DNA of 64,000 nucleotides, taken from the NCBI GenBank assembly GCA_037176905.1, contig JBBBWG010025334.1, positions 1 through 64,000 of the forward strand, read 5' to 3'. The stretch comes from Azolla pinnata. Taxonomy: Eukaryota > Streptophyta > Polypodiopsida > Salviniales > Salviniaceae. How positions within the stretch are numbered: the stretch's first letter is position 1; the number at the start of each line of letters is the position of its first letter. Below, piece after piece: positions 46,701 through 59,725 of the stretch. The position numbers were made by a program, and so were the translations under genes. The notes under the pieces are model-generated. The model saw only the letters and a list, made by a program, of their open reading frames with translations. It was not told the origin of the DNA and did no database searches.

Positions 46701-47946
46701 AAATCCAGTTGCCTTCACTTGAAGCACTAATGAAACAAGTAAGCTTCTTATGATCTGGTTATGACATCTCCTGTTTCATGTGCATTTATCATGTACATCC
46801 TCCTATTATATTTGTTTTTCAGTCTTTAATTCTCTCTCTTACTGGTGCTTAATTTTATCAGCCATTTGTGTCCTTCAATATCAAGAGATTCACATATGAT
46901 TCACATGCCCAGTTTAACTTCTACATTTATTTTCTTCATGTGGTATACCTATTAAACTGTGCCTGTTATTCTCAGGTTGACAAAATTGCCCGGGAAGATG
47001 ATCTAGTAAAAATTGAATCCGTCAAGAGGGCTGCAAAGGTCAGTTTCTTGCTTGATACCTTCTCTCTTCATGGAGTCATTTGGAGATTAAACAATTCAGT
47101 TGCACTGGCTGAAATTGGTGAATTTTCAGGAGCATGAGGATATGTTACGGAGGGCGCTGGCTGAAATTGGTGAATTTTCAGATGAGGAAGAAAGCAGTGG
47201 TAAGTCACAGGAAAACCAAGAGCTTTTCAACAACTCTGAATTCTTGATTCTGATCTTAGGCATTGCTTCGAGATTCTAAGTGTCCATTTCAAGGCAGGTC
47301 TTCTTCTTGTATGTCAAATATTTGCCCTGAGATTATTATCATTCGGCATAAAATGTAGTGTCACATTTATATAAGACTCATGGGATCTCATTGTGTGCAT
47401 GCCTTCTAAGCCACAAGCAATCTGTCCAATTCTGCCCTGCCCATTATTTCCACAAGTGGAGCCGCTTGTAATTTGTCTTAAGCTCTTGTGCTTGGCTCCA
47501 AGCACGGCTCTAGCTGCTTGAAGAGATGAAAGTAGCTTGGGCACAACTGATAATCAGTATTTGATTACACAATCACCTCTTCATGAATTAAATATGATTA
47601 ATATTTTCAGCCATGAAATTCTCAAAATCTATACAAAAACAGACCACTTAGCTGCTCAGGGGATTCTTAAACCCAATATATCCTCTCGTATGTCAGCTTT
47701 CAAAAACCACAATCCGTTGTGATGTGATAATGTATGAATTCTGTTTATCATTGTGATTCATTCAAGGATATTCAGTCCCTGGATATATGCTCTAATAAAT
47801 TTCTTTCAGTCCCCTGAATCTAGCCTATTGCTGCTTTGACTTTTGCCTGTTTATTGTTTTCATGTGTGCAAAACAACAGATGAATACTAGAGATAAGGGT
47901 TGGTGTTGGTGCAGGCTGTCGAGGAGGATTGGATGATGATTTTTGA
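43749..47946 (+). CDS. EMSY-like protein with ENT and Tudor-like (Agenet) domains, 10 exons
   Basis: Plant EMSY-like (EML) proteins are nuclear chromatin readers; Arabidopsis members bind methylated histone H3 tails and act in defence and development. Exons: 43749-43773, 44703-44896, 45244-45353, 45452-45632, 45719-45862, 46296-46364, 46466-46738, 46976-47038, 47130-47199, 47915-47946; in-frame join, 386 aa. Seen: acidic N-terminus MDYGFDASGSDDDL, typical of EMLs; ENT domain about 55-110 (LQKLEYDAYVAVLRAF, LAKLREHLGIT, EILQNL); Lys-rich linker; Tudor-like domain about 192-255 (VGRRVQTRWPDDNAFYEA, LVYNANSVDETWEWV, LRFVDGVPP); and a C-terminal helix with VDKIAREDDLVKIESVKRAA. Exon 7 must begin at 46466 to stay open: the more obvious CAG at 46478 would hit a stop. 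A spliced 5' leader cannot be excluded. Confidence 0.93.
47104..47184. repeat. 25-bp direct repeat around an EMSY-like 3' splice site
   Basis: CTGGCTGAAATTGGTGAATT plus TTCAG occurs at about 47105-47129 in the intron and at about 47159-47183 in exon 9. The intron copy ends in the AG used as acceptor. Confidence 0.92.
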
Positions 47947-49521
47947 GGAAGTTGACATCAGAAGAATCGTGACTGTTTCGTATTAAGGTGCTGTTGCTGG
48001 TATATTGTAATATTGAAGAGGTATTTTCATTGTTTAAATTCCGATTGCTACTTGTTTATAAAGTTCTGGTGACATTATTCCGGTGAATTGATTATGGAGC
48101 TTATCATTGTTCCAATGTTTTGGTCTTTGGAAAGAAGCTTTTTGCTGGAATCTATAACCCTTCAAAAAGAATGTTTGTGTAATTTTTTACGAACAGATGA
48201 AGCATCGAAAATAGAAAATGCGTAGCGTGCTTATGCAGAATGCAGTATCTGGAATGGAATCGCCTTGGATGTGGTGAAATATCTCAATAAAAGTGTTATA
48301 AACTTTCGTGAAATGTTTTTCATTATGTAACTTTCTGGAAGGGATATTGAAGTTTAAACTGTTAGCTTCATAACGAAAGAAGAATCCTTGGATGTTAGCT
48401 TCACATAGATTACCTTAATACATAAGAGGTTTCCACCATGTTTGCCTTATATTATATATAACAGATTGTGTGAGTGGCATATGATCAATAGACTTGCTAG
48501 AAATAGTGATTGTGATCATTAAAACCTTAACAGATGTATGTTGGAAAGGTCGAATTCGGTGAGTTGAAAGCAAAGATTGTCAGATGCTGTTAGATATGGA
48601 GTAAGGTTTACTAGTATCATGCAATAGTTCCTGACAAACATGAGGAAATTGGTGTTCATCCCTCATCTTCATCGAAGGATGGCGAAAGCATGGATCGATT
48701 AGCAAATTTGTTGTTCCACCTCAAATGCCTGGTGACTACGAGGAGGAAAAGAAAAATCTGTACACCAATTTATTGTCCTTGCATTCTTGATTTATTCTAC
48801 GACAGTTTAATAATGCATGCTATCGAATTGTATTACTCGCATTGGAACATATCCATGTGCTGTGTAAGTAACACACTCCAAATGGGACACTCCAAATGGG
48901 ACATTCACTAGCTGTAAGTTAGATTATGATTGCTGCATTGAGTTTGCAATGCCTTTGTTTTCACAGGGTTTAGGGTTTAGGGTTTAGGGTTTAGGGTGCA
49001 CAATTCTGAAATGGCTGAGCAGATGTACTCGTTTCTGAATGTTTGGAACCTTATCCTGCAAGTCTTGAAGATCATCTAGCAAAACATCACTAGATTACTA
49101 CAACTATCTCCAAGCGAATTTCACTGGTTTAGCAAAAGCAAATGTGATGAAACTTCCGCACGGATCATTTCTTCATCTGTGCCTCATATAACATAGCCAG
49201 TTAGCAGAATATTGTTGTATGATATAATCATGATTCATACAGGCTCTACTCCAAGTGTCAATAATACAAGTTTAGAGCCTGCTTTTCAAAGAATGCATAT
49301 AATGTTCATTCTGGATTTAATACGGGCAAATGGTGATTGATGACTCATTCAACCTGCAAAGCCCTTCCATACTCCGAACTTGTTATCATCTTCTAGCCAC
49401 ATTCCCACATTGGCCTTGCATATGCTATCCACTTGATTTTACCTCGCATCCAACAAGTGTAACAAGTCATAAGAACAAGTTCATGATTAAATTGTCACAA
49501 AACATTAAGGCTGAAACTTGT
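47947..49521. other. Convergent intergenic spacer
   Basis: Between EMSY-like (+) and methyltransferase (-) genes; probably both 3' UTRs. Only the interstitial telomere repeat at 48966 stands out. Confidence 0.5.
48966..48997 (+). repeat. Interstitial telomere repeat (TTTAGGG)4
   Basis: Four perfect tandem copies of GGGTTTA/TTTAGGG, the plant telomere unit, flanked by unrelated sequence. Confidence 0.95.
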
Positions 49522-52500
49522 TTAGCTTGTATCGGCCATCTTCGCGCAAAATTGCATCAGTTCCACATAATCCATTTTTGCATCTGCTTCGCAGCAGAAA
49601 ACCTTCTCAAGCTTCAAACCCTGAAATATAAACAGTCGCTGCCTTCATTTAGTAATTAATATCAATACTCATTTCATTTACTAGAAATTTTATTTCACTG
49701 AGATATCTCATTAACTTAGAGAAAACTTACAAAACACATTTAATTGGAAATCCACGAAACACATATAACTAACCCCACTTAATGCACTCTTTCCCATCAA
49801 GTCCAGAAATTCTAGTCTATTTTGCGGAGTTCGGTTTGTCGGATCAGCTATTATAACCCTCCCAGAACTGTCCACATTAACACAACAAAGGGACAGAATT
49901 AAGGATTTGTCACTTACAAAGACAGAAAACAGATTTAGAAATTTCATTAATGTCAACTTAATGAGTGAACATTAATAAATAAGAATGGTGTTATATTTGG
50001 GACTTACGTAGGTTGCACTAGCTTGGGCAACACCTCTGCCAGATATGACACAGATCTCCTCTCATATAACACATCACATGCAACAACCTGCCAGGACAGA
50101 AGACTTTAATACACATCAAATGCAAAAACAGTTTTTTTCTTCAATTAATTATCTGAATATCCTATTGCATTTTTCTAGGACTGCAAAAGGCTCCTAGAGA
50201 TAAAACATTTGTCAGTGAAAAACATGGATAACATATACAGGGTTAAAATTACTGTGTTCATAGAGCTACATGAGAAGGCTTGTCCAAAAACAGTCCCTGA
50301 AAGCTAAGAACATATTTCCATGAATGAGAAGAAACAAAACAGAACTTCACAATTGCATGAATAATCAGAGGATTATATGGCTAAGGCAACAGACCATAGG
50401 TTCTGTCCATTTCTGGTTTAGAAAAGAGTTAAAAAATAATTAAAAGAATTGAAAAAGAGAACGTAGTGATGCTTTTCTATAAACTTCCAAAGTGGCATGG
50501 GAAAAGTGCATCACAAAAAATGGCATCCTAACAATTGCAAATAACATAACTACTTTCAGTAATCAAGCATTATTACAGAGAAGTGGTAAAGTAGAAAAAC
50601 AAATAGTCCAATTATAAATTGACAACCTCCAGATAAGACATATAAGAAAATTGAAAAGGTGAATAATAGGTGACATACCGTGTCAAACCTTTGAGAAGAT
50701 AACCTTGTCTCCGACCAATCAAAAACTTCTGCTTTAGCCAATACTGCATTACTCTTTCCACGGACATGAAATACATCAGGAGAAAGCGCCAAACCAGAAG
50801 TTAAATATTCAATGTAATCACTACTGTTATTGACACATATATGCTCCATGAAGAAGGGAAGATTCGTTGTTGCATCTGGAATATTGGCATGCACAGTGAG
50901 GAGACAACAAAGCAACGCTAGAGGCTCTTGATCGTAGAAGACCACCTGAAATTTCAACCAGTCATGTCATTTCTATCTGCCTCAATCATTTTAAACAATC
51001 AGCCAAACATGATAGAAGATGGATATGATTACATAAAAATGCAATAATGAGCAGATGGAGACTGTTCATAGATGCTCATTTCTTCATTTAGGTAGCATCT
51101 ATCAGCTTCTGATTCTTTCCCTACTATTATGAATGCTAAAAATCGCATTCACTTATACAAAACCGGAGAAGGATGAAATAATAACAAGATTAAAACTCAT
51201 TGATATCAATAGAAACTGATCCAGCAAGTTCTACAGTCATCTGTTCATAACACAGTTTTTGCCAAAATTGTTCCATCTAACAATACCTAAGTTATAGAAA
51301 ATGCAATATAGTTTTCATGTGTGTTTCTTATTTGAAATTCGGATGATCAATTATGTACCAAATTTGATGAATAAGAACAATCCTTGAAACTGTAATGCTC
51401 CTGACATCCCACAATCATTTTTTGACCTAGATCATATTGTCACTCAACATATAATTATATAAATTCATTCTTCTATCTGACTTCTGAATCAATGGAATAA
51501 AAACTTTAAACCTTAACGACAATGCAGTTTTAAAAAGAAATAGCAAACCTCTTTTGCCCCAGCTAGTAAAGCTGCTAGCCCAGCTAACCCTACAACAATT
51601 TTCAATTTAAGAGTTATTTAGGGGAATCAGAATTAACCCTGGGATGTAATTTCTGCAGAAGGACAAAAGCAGCCTATGATAAACAATGAGTACAATATTA
51701 AGTAAAGTTTATGTAATATGATAAAGAGGTCAAATGTCCAAAATATGTTGAGAAAAAAGCTAGGTTATATTGATTGAATAACTGGGATGAAGTCTTTATC
51801 ATAGATTTAATTGCATTCTTTTACATAACTTACATGTTTTCATACATAGATTATTCTCATTGTTCACAACAACCAGTTCTGAGCTTGCAACAAATTCTTT
51901 TGCAACCTGTGACTCCATGAGGATGGAAAAGTTGGAAGGAATGTATGGCAAACAATAACGCAAAGGTGTTTTCTTGCATCAGCTTTCATAGATAAATAGG
52001 TTTGTGAGGAATGGTAATGGGCAAGTTTACTGATCAGACCATGTGCAACTAGTATTTTCTTTGCATCCAAAAGAAGATTCGACATTACTACATTATATCT
52101 TTAACAACACCACCTCTATGGAGGGGGGAGAAAAGCATCAATGGAGTCCATCATGATCAGTATTCATACAACAGCAAAAAAGTCTCTACATTTACGGAAG
52201 TTGCACCTTAATTTAGAAGCTGTATCCTTGTATGGAATTCCATTCCCCTTGCAAAGTTCTGTTTGTGAGGACATAGTCTATAGAAAAAATCATGCATATG
52301 ACATAGCTTCACGCAAGAAAATGACTAGCACTACATAACAAATAAACAACGTTCATCGACATTTTTTCACGAAAGAGGATGGAGAAAGCATTGGGAAAGC
52401 TCCAGATAGGATTGATGAATTTATAATTTAAAACCCAATTCATGAACAATTTATACAAGTTCTAAGCTGCAGCAAAGATAAAGAGTATGTGTGTTTCCTT

Positions 52501-54721
52501 ACCAAGTCCAGAACCTAAATCACATACACACAGCTTTGCCACATGCTGGGGATTCTTTAATATCTGGGTACAAAATAGCCACAGCCACACAGGTAAATCC
52601 ATTTGTTTATTAATGGTGATACTGTAAATGGATGATCTTATGAAGTGTACAGTTTTCGTAGTTACTAATGATATAAACAATTTATTGCGAATTCATTATT
52701 AAAATATAACAGAACTTTAAAAGGCTGTGTCAGAAACTGATGTCCATGAACACAAATTGCGACATTAGAGATGGGAGAATGACAAAACATGCCTAAAAAT
52801 ATTAAAAAAGCACCACGTTTGACACGTTGAATAGATGCAACTTGATCTAGTGGCCACATACCAAGTTTTGGATTTTTGAGCAGACAATGGTTAGACCCAA
52901 GGGTTTAGGGTTTAGGGTATGGATTTTTTTTCTACAAACGGATATGTTTATTTACAACATGAATATTTCGTACAACAGATCAATTACTACTATTCTTGTA
53001 TATTTTCTGATGTCCTTTTCTTCACTCTTAAAAGACCAGCATGTAATTCTTTGCCAGATTTGTTCTGCTTCGAAATCACTGTAGTACAAGGAGATGAAGT
53101 ATAAAGTGCAATATGAAAGCACACCCTAAGCATACCTCATCTGCAAGGACAATTGCAGAAGGCCAAAGCCTGCACCAGTATGGATCGGCTTCTGGTTTAC
53201 CTATTGATAAAATGACTTCGTAAGAACAAACAAAAAACTTGGAAAAGAAATATAAGAGATCTTAAAATGAAAAGATAACCTAAACTATGGAGCATATGTA
53301 ACCTTGCTTGATATACATGTCCAGAACTTGATCAACATCCCTTGGTTGGATAATGGCCAGCTCTTTACCTTGTATGACAACCTGAGGATCAAATCTTAAT
53401 GTTAATAGCACAATCACATGTTTTAGAACTGTGAATTATCTCCCTCTCCCTTCCCATGAGGACAGTGCCTTCTGAGCTTGTCTTTAAATACCACTGACTC
53501 AATCTGCCTTTTGATCAGCAACCTGCTCTGATACTTTTAAGGGTCCAGCAAACAAGAATTCATACGTATACTCCACGTTTACTAGAAACCCTAATACATA
53601 AGGTAGCCAGACCTTTGATGGGAAGGCTAAAGCTCTAGCTTTCTCCGCGATAACCTACTGAATAGGTCGCAGATATCAATGACCACAGTTGGGACACAGG
53701 TAAAACTCAACCAAAACTTGTAATGCTTCCATCCCACTCCCTTCCCTTGAGAACAAAGTGCCTGCAGATCTTTGGCTGAATACCACCAAACAATCTCCAT
53801 TTCAACGTATGTACCCGATCGGGTGATTTATGCAAACCAGTAAACAAGAATGCATTTCCATACTACCAGTACACCATAGACCATTATACCTAAGATAGTG
53901 ACACGCTACCTTATAGAATGGGAAGGCTGAAGGTCTGGCTTCCTCAAACAGGACCGTCTAAGGAGTCATAGTTTCTCTCTCCTTCTCAACTCTGTAGAGT
54001 ACAACATGCATCCAGAGCTTGGTTTCAATGCCACCAAAGCAATCCTTGCTTCAGCCTATGTAGCTGTTCATTAAGGTCAGTAAACAGGACTCCATTTCTC
54101 GGTGTACCATAGAATCTAATAGCTGCAATTATCAGCTTCCTCAACTAGGTAGCAATGCCTGAAACTTTGACGTAACCAAAAACTCTCCAGATTTGTGCTT
54201 CCTATCTCCCTCTACATTACCTCTGAAGAAGAGATGTTTTAACAGCTGGTTTCAAAAGACTGTGTGTTGGCATCCTCCTCTGGATGAAATATGCAGAAAG
54301 AAAACATGATGTGTAGTGATTCTACAGTTTTCTCCACCAAAGAAACATTTTTATGACGGAGGTGCCACAATCATCTGTTCCACATCATGGATCATGCATT
54401 TGATACATTTACCATCAAACCAGGCTCCGTCACGGAATCAGCTCATGCCAAACATTTCATGTACCGTGAAATCTCCGAAAAGGACCCACAAGGACAGGCT
54501 AAGCAGATGATCCTCGCACACTTATCTATCTATCTATCTATCTGCACATTTTTACAACGGAGGTGCAACAATCGTCTGTTCCACACCATGGACCATGCAT
54601 TTGATACATTTACTACCAAACCAGGATCCGTCACCGAATCAGCTCATGCCAAACATTTCATGTACCGTGAAATTTCGAGAAGGACCCACAAGGACAAGCT
54701 AAGCAGATGATCCTCGCACAC

Positions 54722-54763
<42 letters not shown>

Positions 54764-55000
54764 GCACGTTAGACAAGTGAACATCATTCTCTCCCATACC
54801 TGGTCTTGGCCAAGATCGATTCTAGTGGCTACCGTCGTTGTCGTTGCTGCTGCCGCAGCAGCATCAGCTGCTGGAGATGCGAATGAGCGAAGAGCATGCG
54901 AATGCGAGGAAAGAAGAGGAGCTGAAGAGGAAGGGAAGCCGACGAAGGCGGGGAGGAATCGACGAAGCGAGAGAGCCTGAGCTCGCAACAGGTTTGCCAT
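49522..55000 (-). CDS. Class I SAM-dependent methyltransferase (METTL/methyltransferase-16 type), organelle-type N-terminus, 9 exons
   Basis: Minus-strand exons: 55000-54800, 53381-53303, 53200-53136, 52563-52503, 51589-51549, 50945-50679, 50087-50008, 49867-49774, 49620-49522. Joined in frame: 328 aa. Residues 1-60 are Ser/Ala/Arg-rich (MANLLRAQALSLRRFLPAF, then an Ala/Thr run), as in plastid or mitochondrial presequences. Seen: a lead block PEADPYWCRLWPSAIVLADE (97-115) like the DPYW/GxxxWP segment of METTL protein-lysine methyltransferases, motif I DLGSGLG (130-136), motif II VVFYDQE (150-156), motif IV-like ACDVLYE (241-247) and a strand GRVIIADP late in the fold. The substrate is not identifiable; protein lysine methylation is the family expectation, as for human METTL20/METTL23. 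Intron 1 (1.4 kb) holds a 201-bp duplication with TATC runs. The first ATG (55000) is immediately preceded by satellite DNA. Confidence 0.88.
52901..52918 (+). repeat. Short interstitial telomere repeat
   Basis: GGGTTTAGGGTTTAGGGT, about two and a half units of TTTAGGG, inside methyltransferase intron 3 (53135-52564). Confidence 0.9.
54345..54762. repeat. 201-bp tandem duplication with (TATC)n tails
   Basis: Copy 1 starts at about 54345 and copy 2 at about 54546, about 93 percent alike, each ending in TATC microsatellite (about 5 units in copy 1 and about 10 in copy 2). Lies in intron 1 of the methyltransferase gene. Confidence 0.92.
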
Positions 55001-56101
55001 GGCACGCATGCAAACATGCATGCATACATACATACACCCGCAGACATACATGCATGCATACATACATACACACACAGACATACATGCATGCATACATACG
55101 CATGCCACATGTACATAATGACCATACACATACATACGCATTCATACATGCCTATGCACACATGCATGCATGCACACACACACGCAAAACATCCATGCAT
55201 GCGCACATACACATGCATGCATGCCCATACGCATGCCACATGTACATAATGACCATACACATACATACACATGCATACATGCCTATGCATACATGCATGC
55301 ATGCACACGCACACACACACAAAACATCCATGCATGCGCACATACGCATGCATGCATACCCATACGCACGCATGCATGCATAAACATGCATACACACATA
55401 CGCACACATGCATAGACATACAAACATACACATACATACATAAACATACATACATAAACATGCATGCATACGCATGCGCACACCGACGTGAACATACAAG
55501 CATACGCATACGTATACGCACGCACACATACATAAACATACCAACGCACACATACATACGCGTACGCACACATGCATGAACATACGAACATACACATGCA
55601 TGCACATACGCACACATACATAAACATACGAGCATACAGATACGTATACACACGCACACATACATAAACATACAAACGCACACATACATACGCATACGCA
55701 CACATACATGAACATACAAGCATACACCTACGTATACACACGCACACATACATAAACATACCAACGCACACATGCATCAACATACGAACACACACATACG
55801 TATACACACGCACACATACATAAACATACAAGCATACGCATTCGTACACATACGCACACATGCATAAACACACAAGCATACGCATTCGTACACATACGCA
55901 CACATACATGAACATACGAACATACACATGCATACACATACGCACACATACACAAACATACAAGCATACGCATTCATGCACATACGCACACATGCATAAA
56001 CACACAAACATACGCATGGATACACATACGCACACATACATGAAACGCAATAAACATACGTACAGATATACATACATACATACATACATACATACATACA
56101 T
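55001..56101. repeat. Third alternating purine-pyrimidine satellite (CATA/CACA/CGCA)
   Basis: About 1.1 kb of CATACATA, CATGCATG and ACGCACACATAC words. Two 105-115-bp higher-order copies carry CCACATGTACATAATGACC at about 55105 and 55238. Later, an approximately 60-80-bp phrase with GCACACATACATAAACATAC repeats many times. It abuts the methyltransferase start codon, so it supplies the leader and promoter region. Long reading frames across it are artefacts. Confidence 0.95.
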
Positions 56102-57050
56102 GGTCAACCTACATCTGGACATTTGCATCGGTTTCTCAGTAGCTGGTCTCGTGAAGAAAACAGCAGATTTCTGCATCTGGGCATTATGTGGCTCGGCGTA
56201 GTCCCCGATGCAGATGAGCAATCTGTCTGTATCCTCCATTTCTGAGATGCAGAATATCAGGCCTTTGCTCTTTCACCATCTGTATCGCCTTGCGCATACG
56301 CGCTCGATATACGGATCGATCGAGACAGATCACAGGGCGAAGACACACGGCTACTGCTGTATGAATCGCTACCATGCATTGCTTCTGCCAACGATCCGAT
56401 TGCATTCGGCACCCAAGCCCACGGGTCTGATGAAGTCGTGTTCGGCGAATCTCTGCGGCACCGAGATCGTTCGTCGTTGACACTCTCTCTTAAAAGTCTC
56501 TCTTTTTTTTTTTGCGGGCATGGATGAAATGCAGTGCATGTGGAAAGAGGTTTTGTTCTCACACTGATCGACCTGCTTGGCAGCTTCCGATCGATGTCAA
56601 CGACCAATAATGGCAACGACAAATCAAAAACCGAATCAGAGTCTCTGGCTGAGAATGGCAACTAACTTACGTGAACAACCTATGCACAGCATCCCTAACT
56701 GTCTGTCTTGATGACTCGAGCCAGCGAACGAATTTCAAAAGACAGGGATGGTTAACAGAGCAAAAGACGCCTTCGTTTTCCTTTTAATTTACAAAGAAAC
56801 CTCTGCATATTCATATGGCATTTATAGGAACACGATTTCAAAGCACCGCTAGTAACAAGTGATTAATCGAAATCATGTTAGTTGTTATAACAACGAAATA
56901 GCTTGTAATATGCACATATTCCTGGGAAGAACTACCAGAATAGATTTATTATTATCATTTCTACAACCGACAAAAGCTAGGAATTACAAATTAACGCCTA
57001 GTTTTATTGTCAGTCGATCTAATCGCTTCCCTCTATCCATTTCTTACTAA
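56102..57050. other. Intergenic, nothing recognised
   Basis: Mixed sequence with short GATCGAT words and a T run at 56503-56512. No family-level coding match. Confidence 0.45.
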
Positions 57051-57185
57051 TCGCTTCCATCTGTATCTTCTCGTGTTCATTGATTCATAATCTTCCGACT
57101 GCTATTTACTAATCGCTTCCATCTGTATCTTCTCATGTTCATTGATTCATAATCTTCCGACTGCTATTTACTAATCGCTTCCTGT
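57051..57185. repeat. 62-bp tandem duplication
   Basis: Two near-identical copies starting TCGCTTCCATCTGTATCTTC at about 57051 and 57113, and a partial third at about 57175. The unit ends GACTGCTATTTACTAA. Confidence 0.9.
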
Positions 57186-58370
57186 TTACTAATCGATTCA
57201 TGCGTTGTGTCACAACATTGAAACATTGTATATAATTAATAGAAGTTGGTTTTTTTATAGATTCGACGGGAATCCGTAGATTTATTAGCGTCATACACTC
57301 AATAATTTGTTGATTCTTCGTGGTTTTAGGGGCTAATTTGAATCCGTCAAATTTAATTTCAAAAGGCATTAAAATGTATTTAATAAATTTGTTAAGCATT
57401 TTTCGATAATTTTTCACATATATAGTCATATTCTTAGACTGATATGACCCATGAGACAAAATGTACAATAATGTTTGTGTATCTAGTTATCTACCACGAG
57501 AATACAATAATAATTACAAACACAATCATCTAAGATTTGTATAAATTGAAACAACAACAACAAAAGGATATAATAATGAGATACGTTTCTTGGCTTTATG
57601 AGATTGTAAAAGCAGTTCTAAATTTTTTGAAGAAAATTTTAGCTCGATTGATCGAGGAGGCTTCGTTTCAAGCATCAGAGATCAGTTCCTTCGTTGCATC
57701 GATTGGTTGTATCGAAGGACATGAACCCATCGAATCTGATCCAATCGAGCATCTATGATGCTTCGGAGATGCCAAAAACATTTTCCAATGTCACCTTTGT
57801 CGGCAATGCAGTTTGCGAAAGCGTAGGCTCGCCTTTGATTTGGACGCAGGAAAAATTAAAGCGTATTTTTGAAACAATTTTGTTATGATCGAAGAGCATC
57901 AGATCAGGCGTTGATTTGTAGATGCCTCTGCTCTAACATTGGCATGGGGTTCGAGCCTCATAGAATAACATATGAACACGACCATCCAACAGCACGCGAT
58001 CGATACATTGGCTGGTTTTGGGCCTAACCAACTATCATTGCAATGATCTACTGCAAACTCATCGAGTGATTCAGTTGATGCATTTCGCATGATCTTATTA
58101 TATATTCATCTTTACTAGCTTTTTTTCCCCCATTAATCGCTTTGTGTATTTCCAACTCTGGCTATTTTCGTTGTATTCTTTCAGGCCCATGTACGAATAC
58201 ACATGTACAATGTATATATTAAGGTGAACAACTCCAGTTACGGAATCCTAAATTCAGTTTTTTGCTTTCTCTCATGTCACAAGATTCGCGTCTTATAACA
58301 CCATCTCCCTTAACGGAAAATTTGTACTCGGCGTGATGCTTGTATTTCTCTCGCCCAATCGCAGATAGTC
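57186..58370. other. Intergenic, nothing firm
   Basis: AT-rich. A 61-codon frame with an ATG at 57574 (MRYVSWLYEIVKAVLNFLKK) is open but matches nothing I know and has no context; not called. Confidence 0.4.
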
Positions 58371-58640
58371 GCATTGAGAAGATTTCGGCAGACCAAGTGG
58401 AGGAAGAATTTGAATAGAGGAAGGTTCCAGCAGACGCAGCAAGATGAAAAGATTTTTCAGTGGACCCAACACAAGAAGTGGAGGGTTCCGCGGAGCCTAG
58501 CAGGAAGGAAGAATTTCAGCAGACCCAGCAAGAGGAGAGATTTCGATACACGTAGAGGAGGAAGGCTTCGACAGATCGAGCAGAGGAAGATCCCCAATTG
58601 GCGCAGCTAGGACGAGAAGATCCTCGCCAACTCTAGCTAG
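58371..58640. repeat. Degenerate purine-rich minisatellite, about 30-40 bp unit
   Basis: Seven or so diverged units of the form GAAGATTTC-AGCAGACC-CAGCAAGAGGA-AG. All are purine-rich on the plus strand, and the unit is more degenerate than in the other arrays here. Confidence 0.7.
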
Positions 58641-59149
58641 GACAGGAAGATCCCAGCCATCGATGGACGAACATGGAAATCGAAGATTCCCAGACTGGCA
58701 ATGTTACAAGCATAATCATTCACTGGCCTCCTGCCTCAAGGATCTAACCCACAAATAGTTGTCCATAGCTAACCCTATGGTGTGAACACTACGGTACAGA
58801 GGCCAATGAATGGTTATGCTCGAAACATGCAGATTATAATTAATATATATATATATATAATCTCCTCAAGTGAGGTACGCGTAAGAAAAACTAGGTCCGA
58901 GGTCTGCAATCAGTGGGTATATGAATGGAATTTGTGATTCTACAAATCTCTTGAGCGAGCAGAGGCAGATCCCAGGCAATTCTGGGGACACGAAGATCGC
59001 AGCTGCCGATCGATGGAGCCACGAAACTCGAGCCGTCTAGTGCCGAGCAGATCCCGGTCTGGGCCAGCAAAGCAGCCGGTGCACTTACTTATCACACGGC
59101 TTCCTTTCTCGACCCCGAAACTACCGATTTCTTCACCAGAAATTTCTTC
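58641..59149. other. Intergenic
   Basis: Contains an (AT)n run at about 58842-58858. No gene recognised. Confidence 0.5.
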
Positions 59150-59725
59150 TTCTTCTTCTTCTTCTTCTTCTTCTCTCCCATTGATGTCTAGACAAGCCAA
59201 TGCTTTTTTTTTACCACAGTGTTGTGTTTTACACAACAGTTTGTGTGCTATAATCCTGCACTATTTGCCAAATCCCGCGTCAACACGCTCTAACGCTTCT
59301 TCTTCTTCTCTCCCATTGATGTCTAGACAAGCCAATGTTTTTTTTTACACTGTGTTGTGTTCTGCACAGCAGTTTGTGTGCTATAATCGCACACTATTTG
59401 CCAGATCCCACGTGAACACGCCCTAACGCTTCTTCTTCTTCTCTCCCATTGATGTCTAGACAAGCCAGTGTTTTTCTTACACAATGTTGTGTTTTACACA
59501 ACAGTTTGTGTGCTATAATCGCACACTATTTGCCAGATCCCGCGTGAACACGCTCTAACGCTTCTTCTTCTTCTTCTTCTTCTTCTTCTTCTTCTTCTTC
59601 TTCTCTCCCATTGATGTCTAGACAAGCCAGTGTTTTTTTTAACAGTGTTGTGATTTACACAACAATTTGTGTGCTATAATCGCACACTATTTGCCAGAGC
59701 CCATGTGAACACGCTCTAACTCTTC
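59150..59725. repeat. Four-copy 133-162-bp tandem array
   Basis: Units begin with a TTC run and CTCCCATTGATGTCTAGACA (about 59175, 59310, 59443 and 59605), then GTTGTGTTTTACACAACAG, TGTGTGCTATAATC and ACACTATTTGCCAGA. Length differences come mostly from the TTC run. Confidence 0.95.

Noticed and set aside
54829-56239. Long minus-strand Cys/Val/Met frames upstream of the methyltransferase
   Set aside because: Satellite translation. The frame that contains the true exon 1 continues into the satellite, but the family-like presequence begins at 55000.
57890-57965. GGGTTCGAGCCTCA, reminiscent of a tRNA T-arm
   Set aside because: The stem does not pair and no acceptor, D-arm or anticodon arm could be placed around it.
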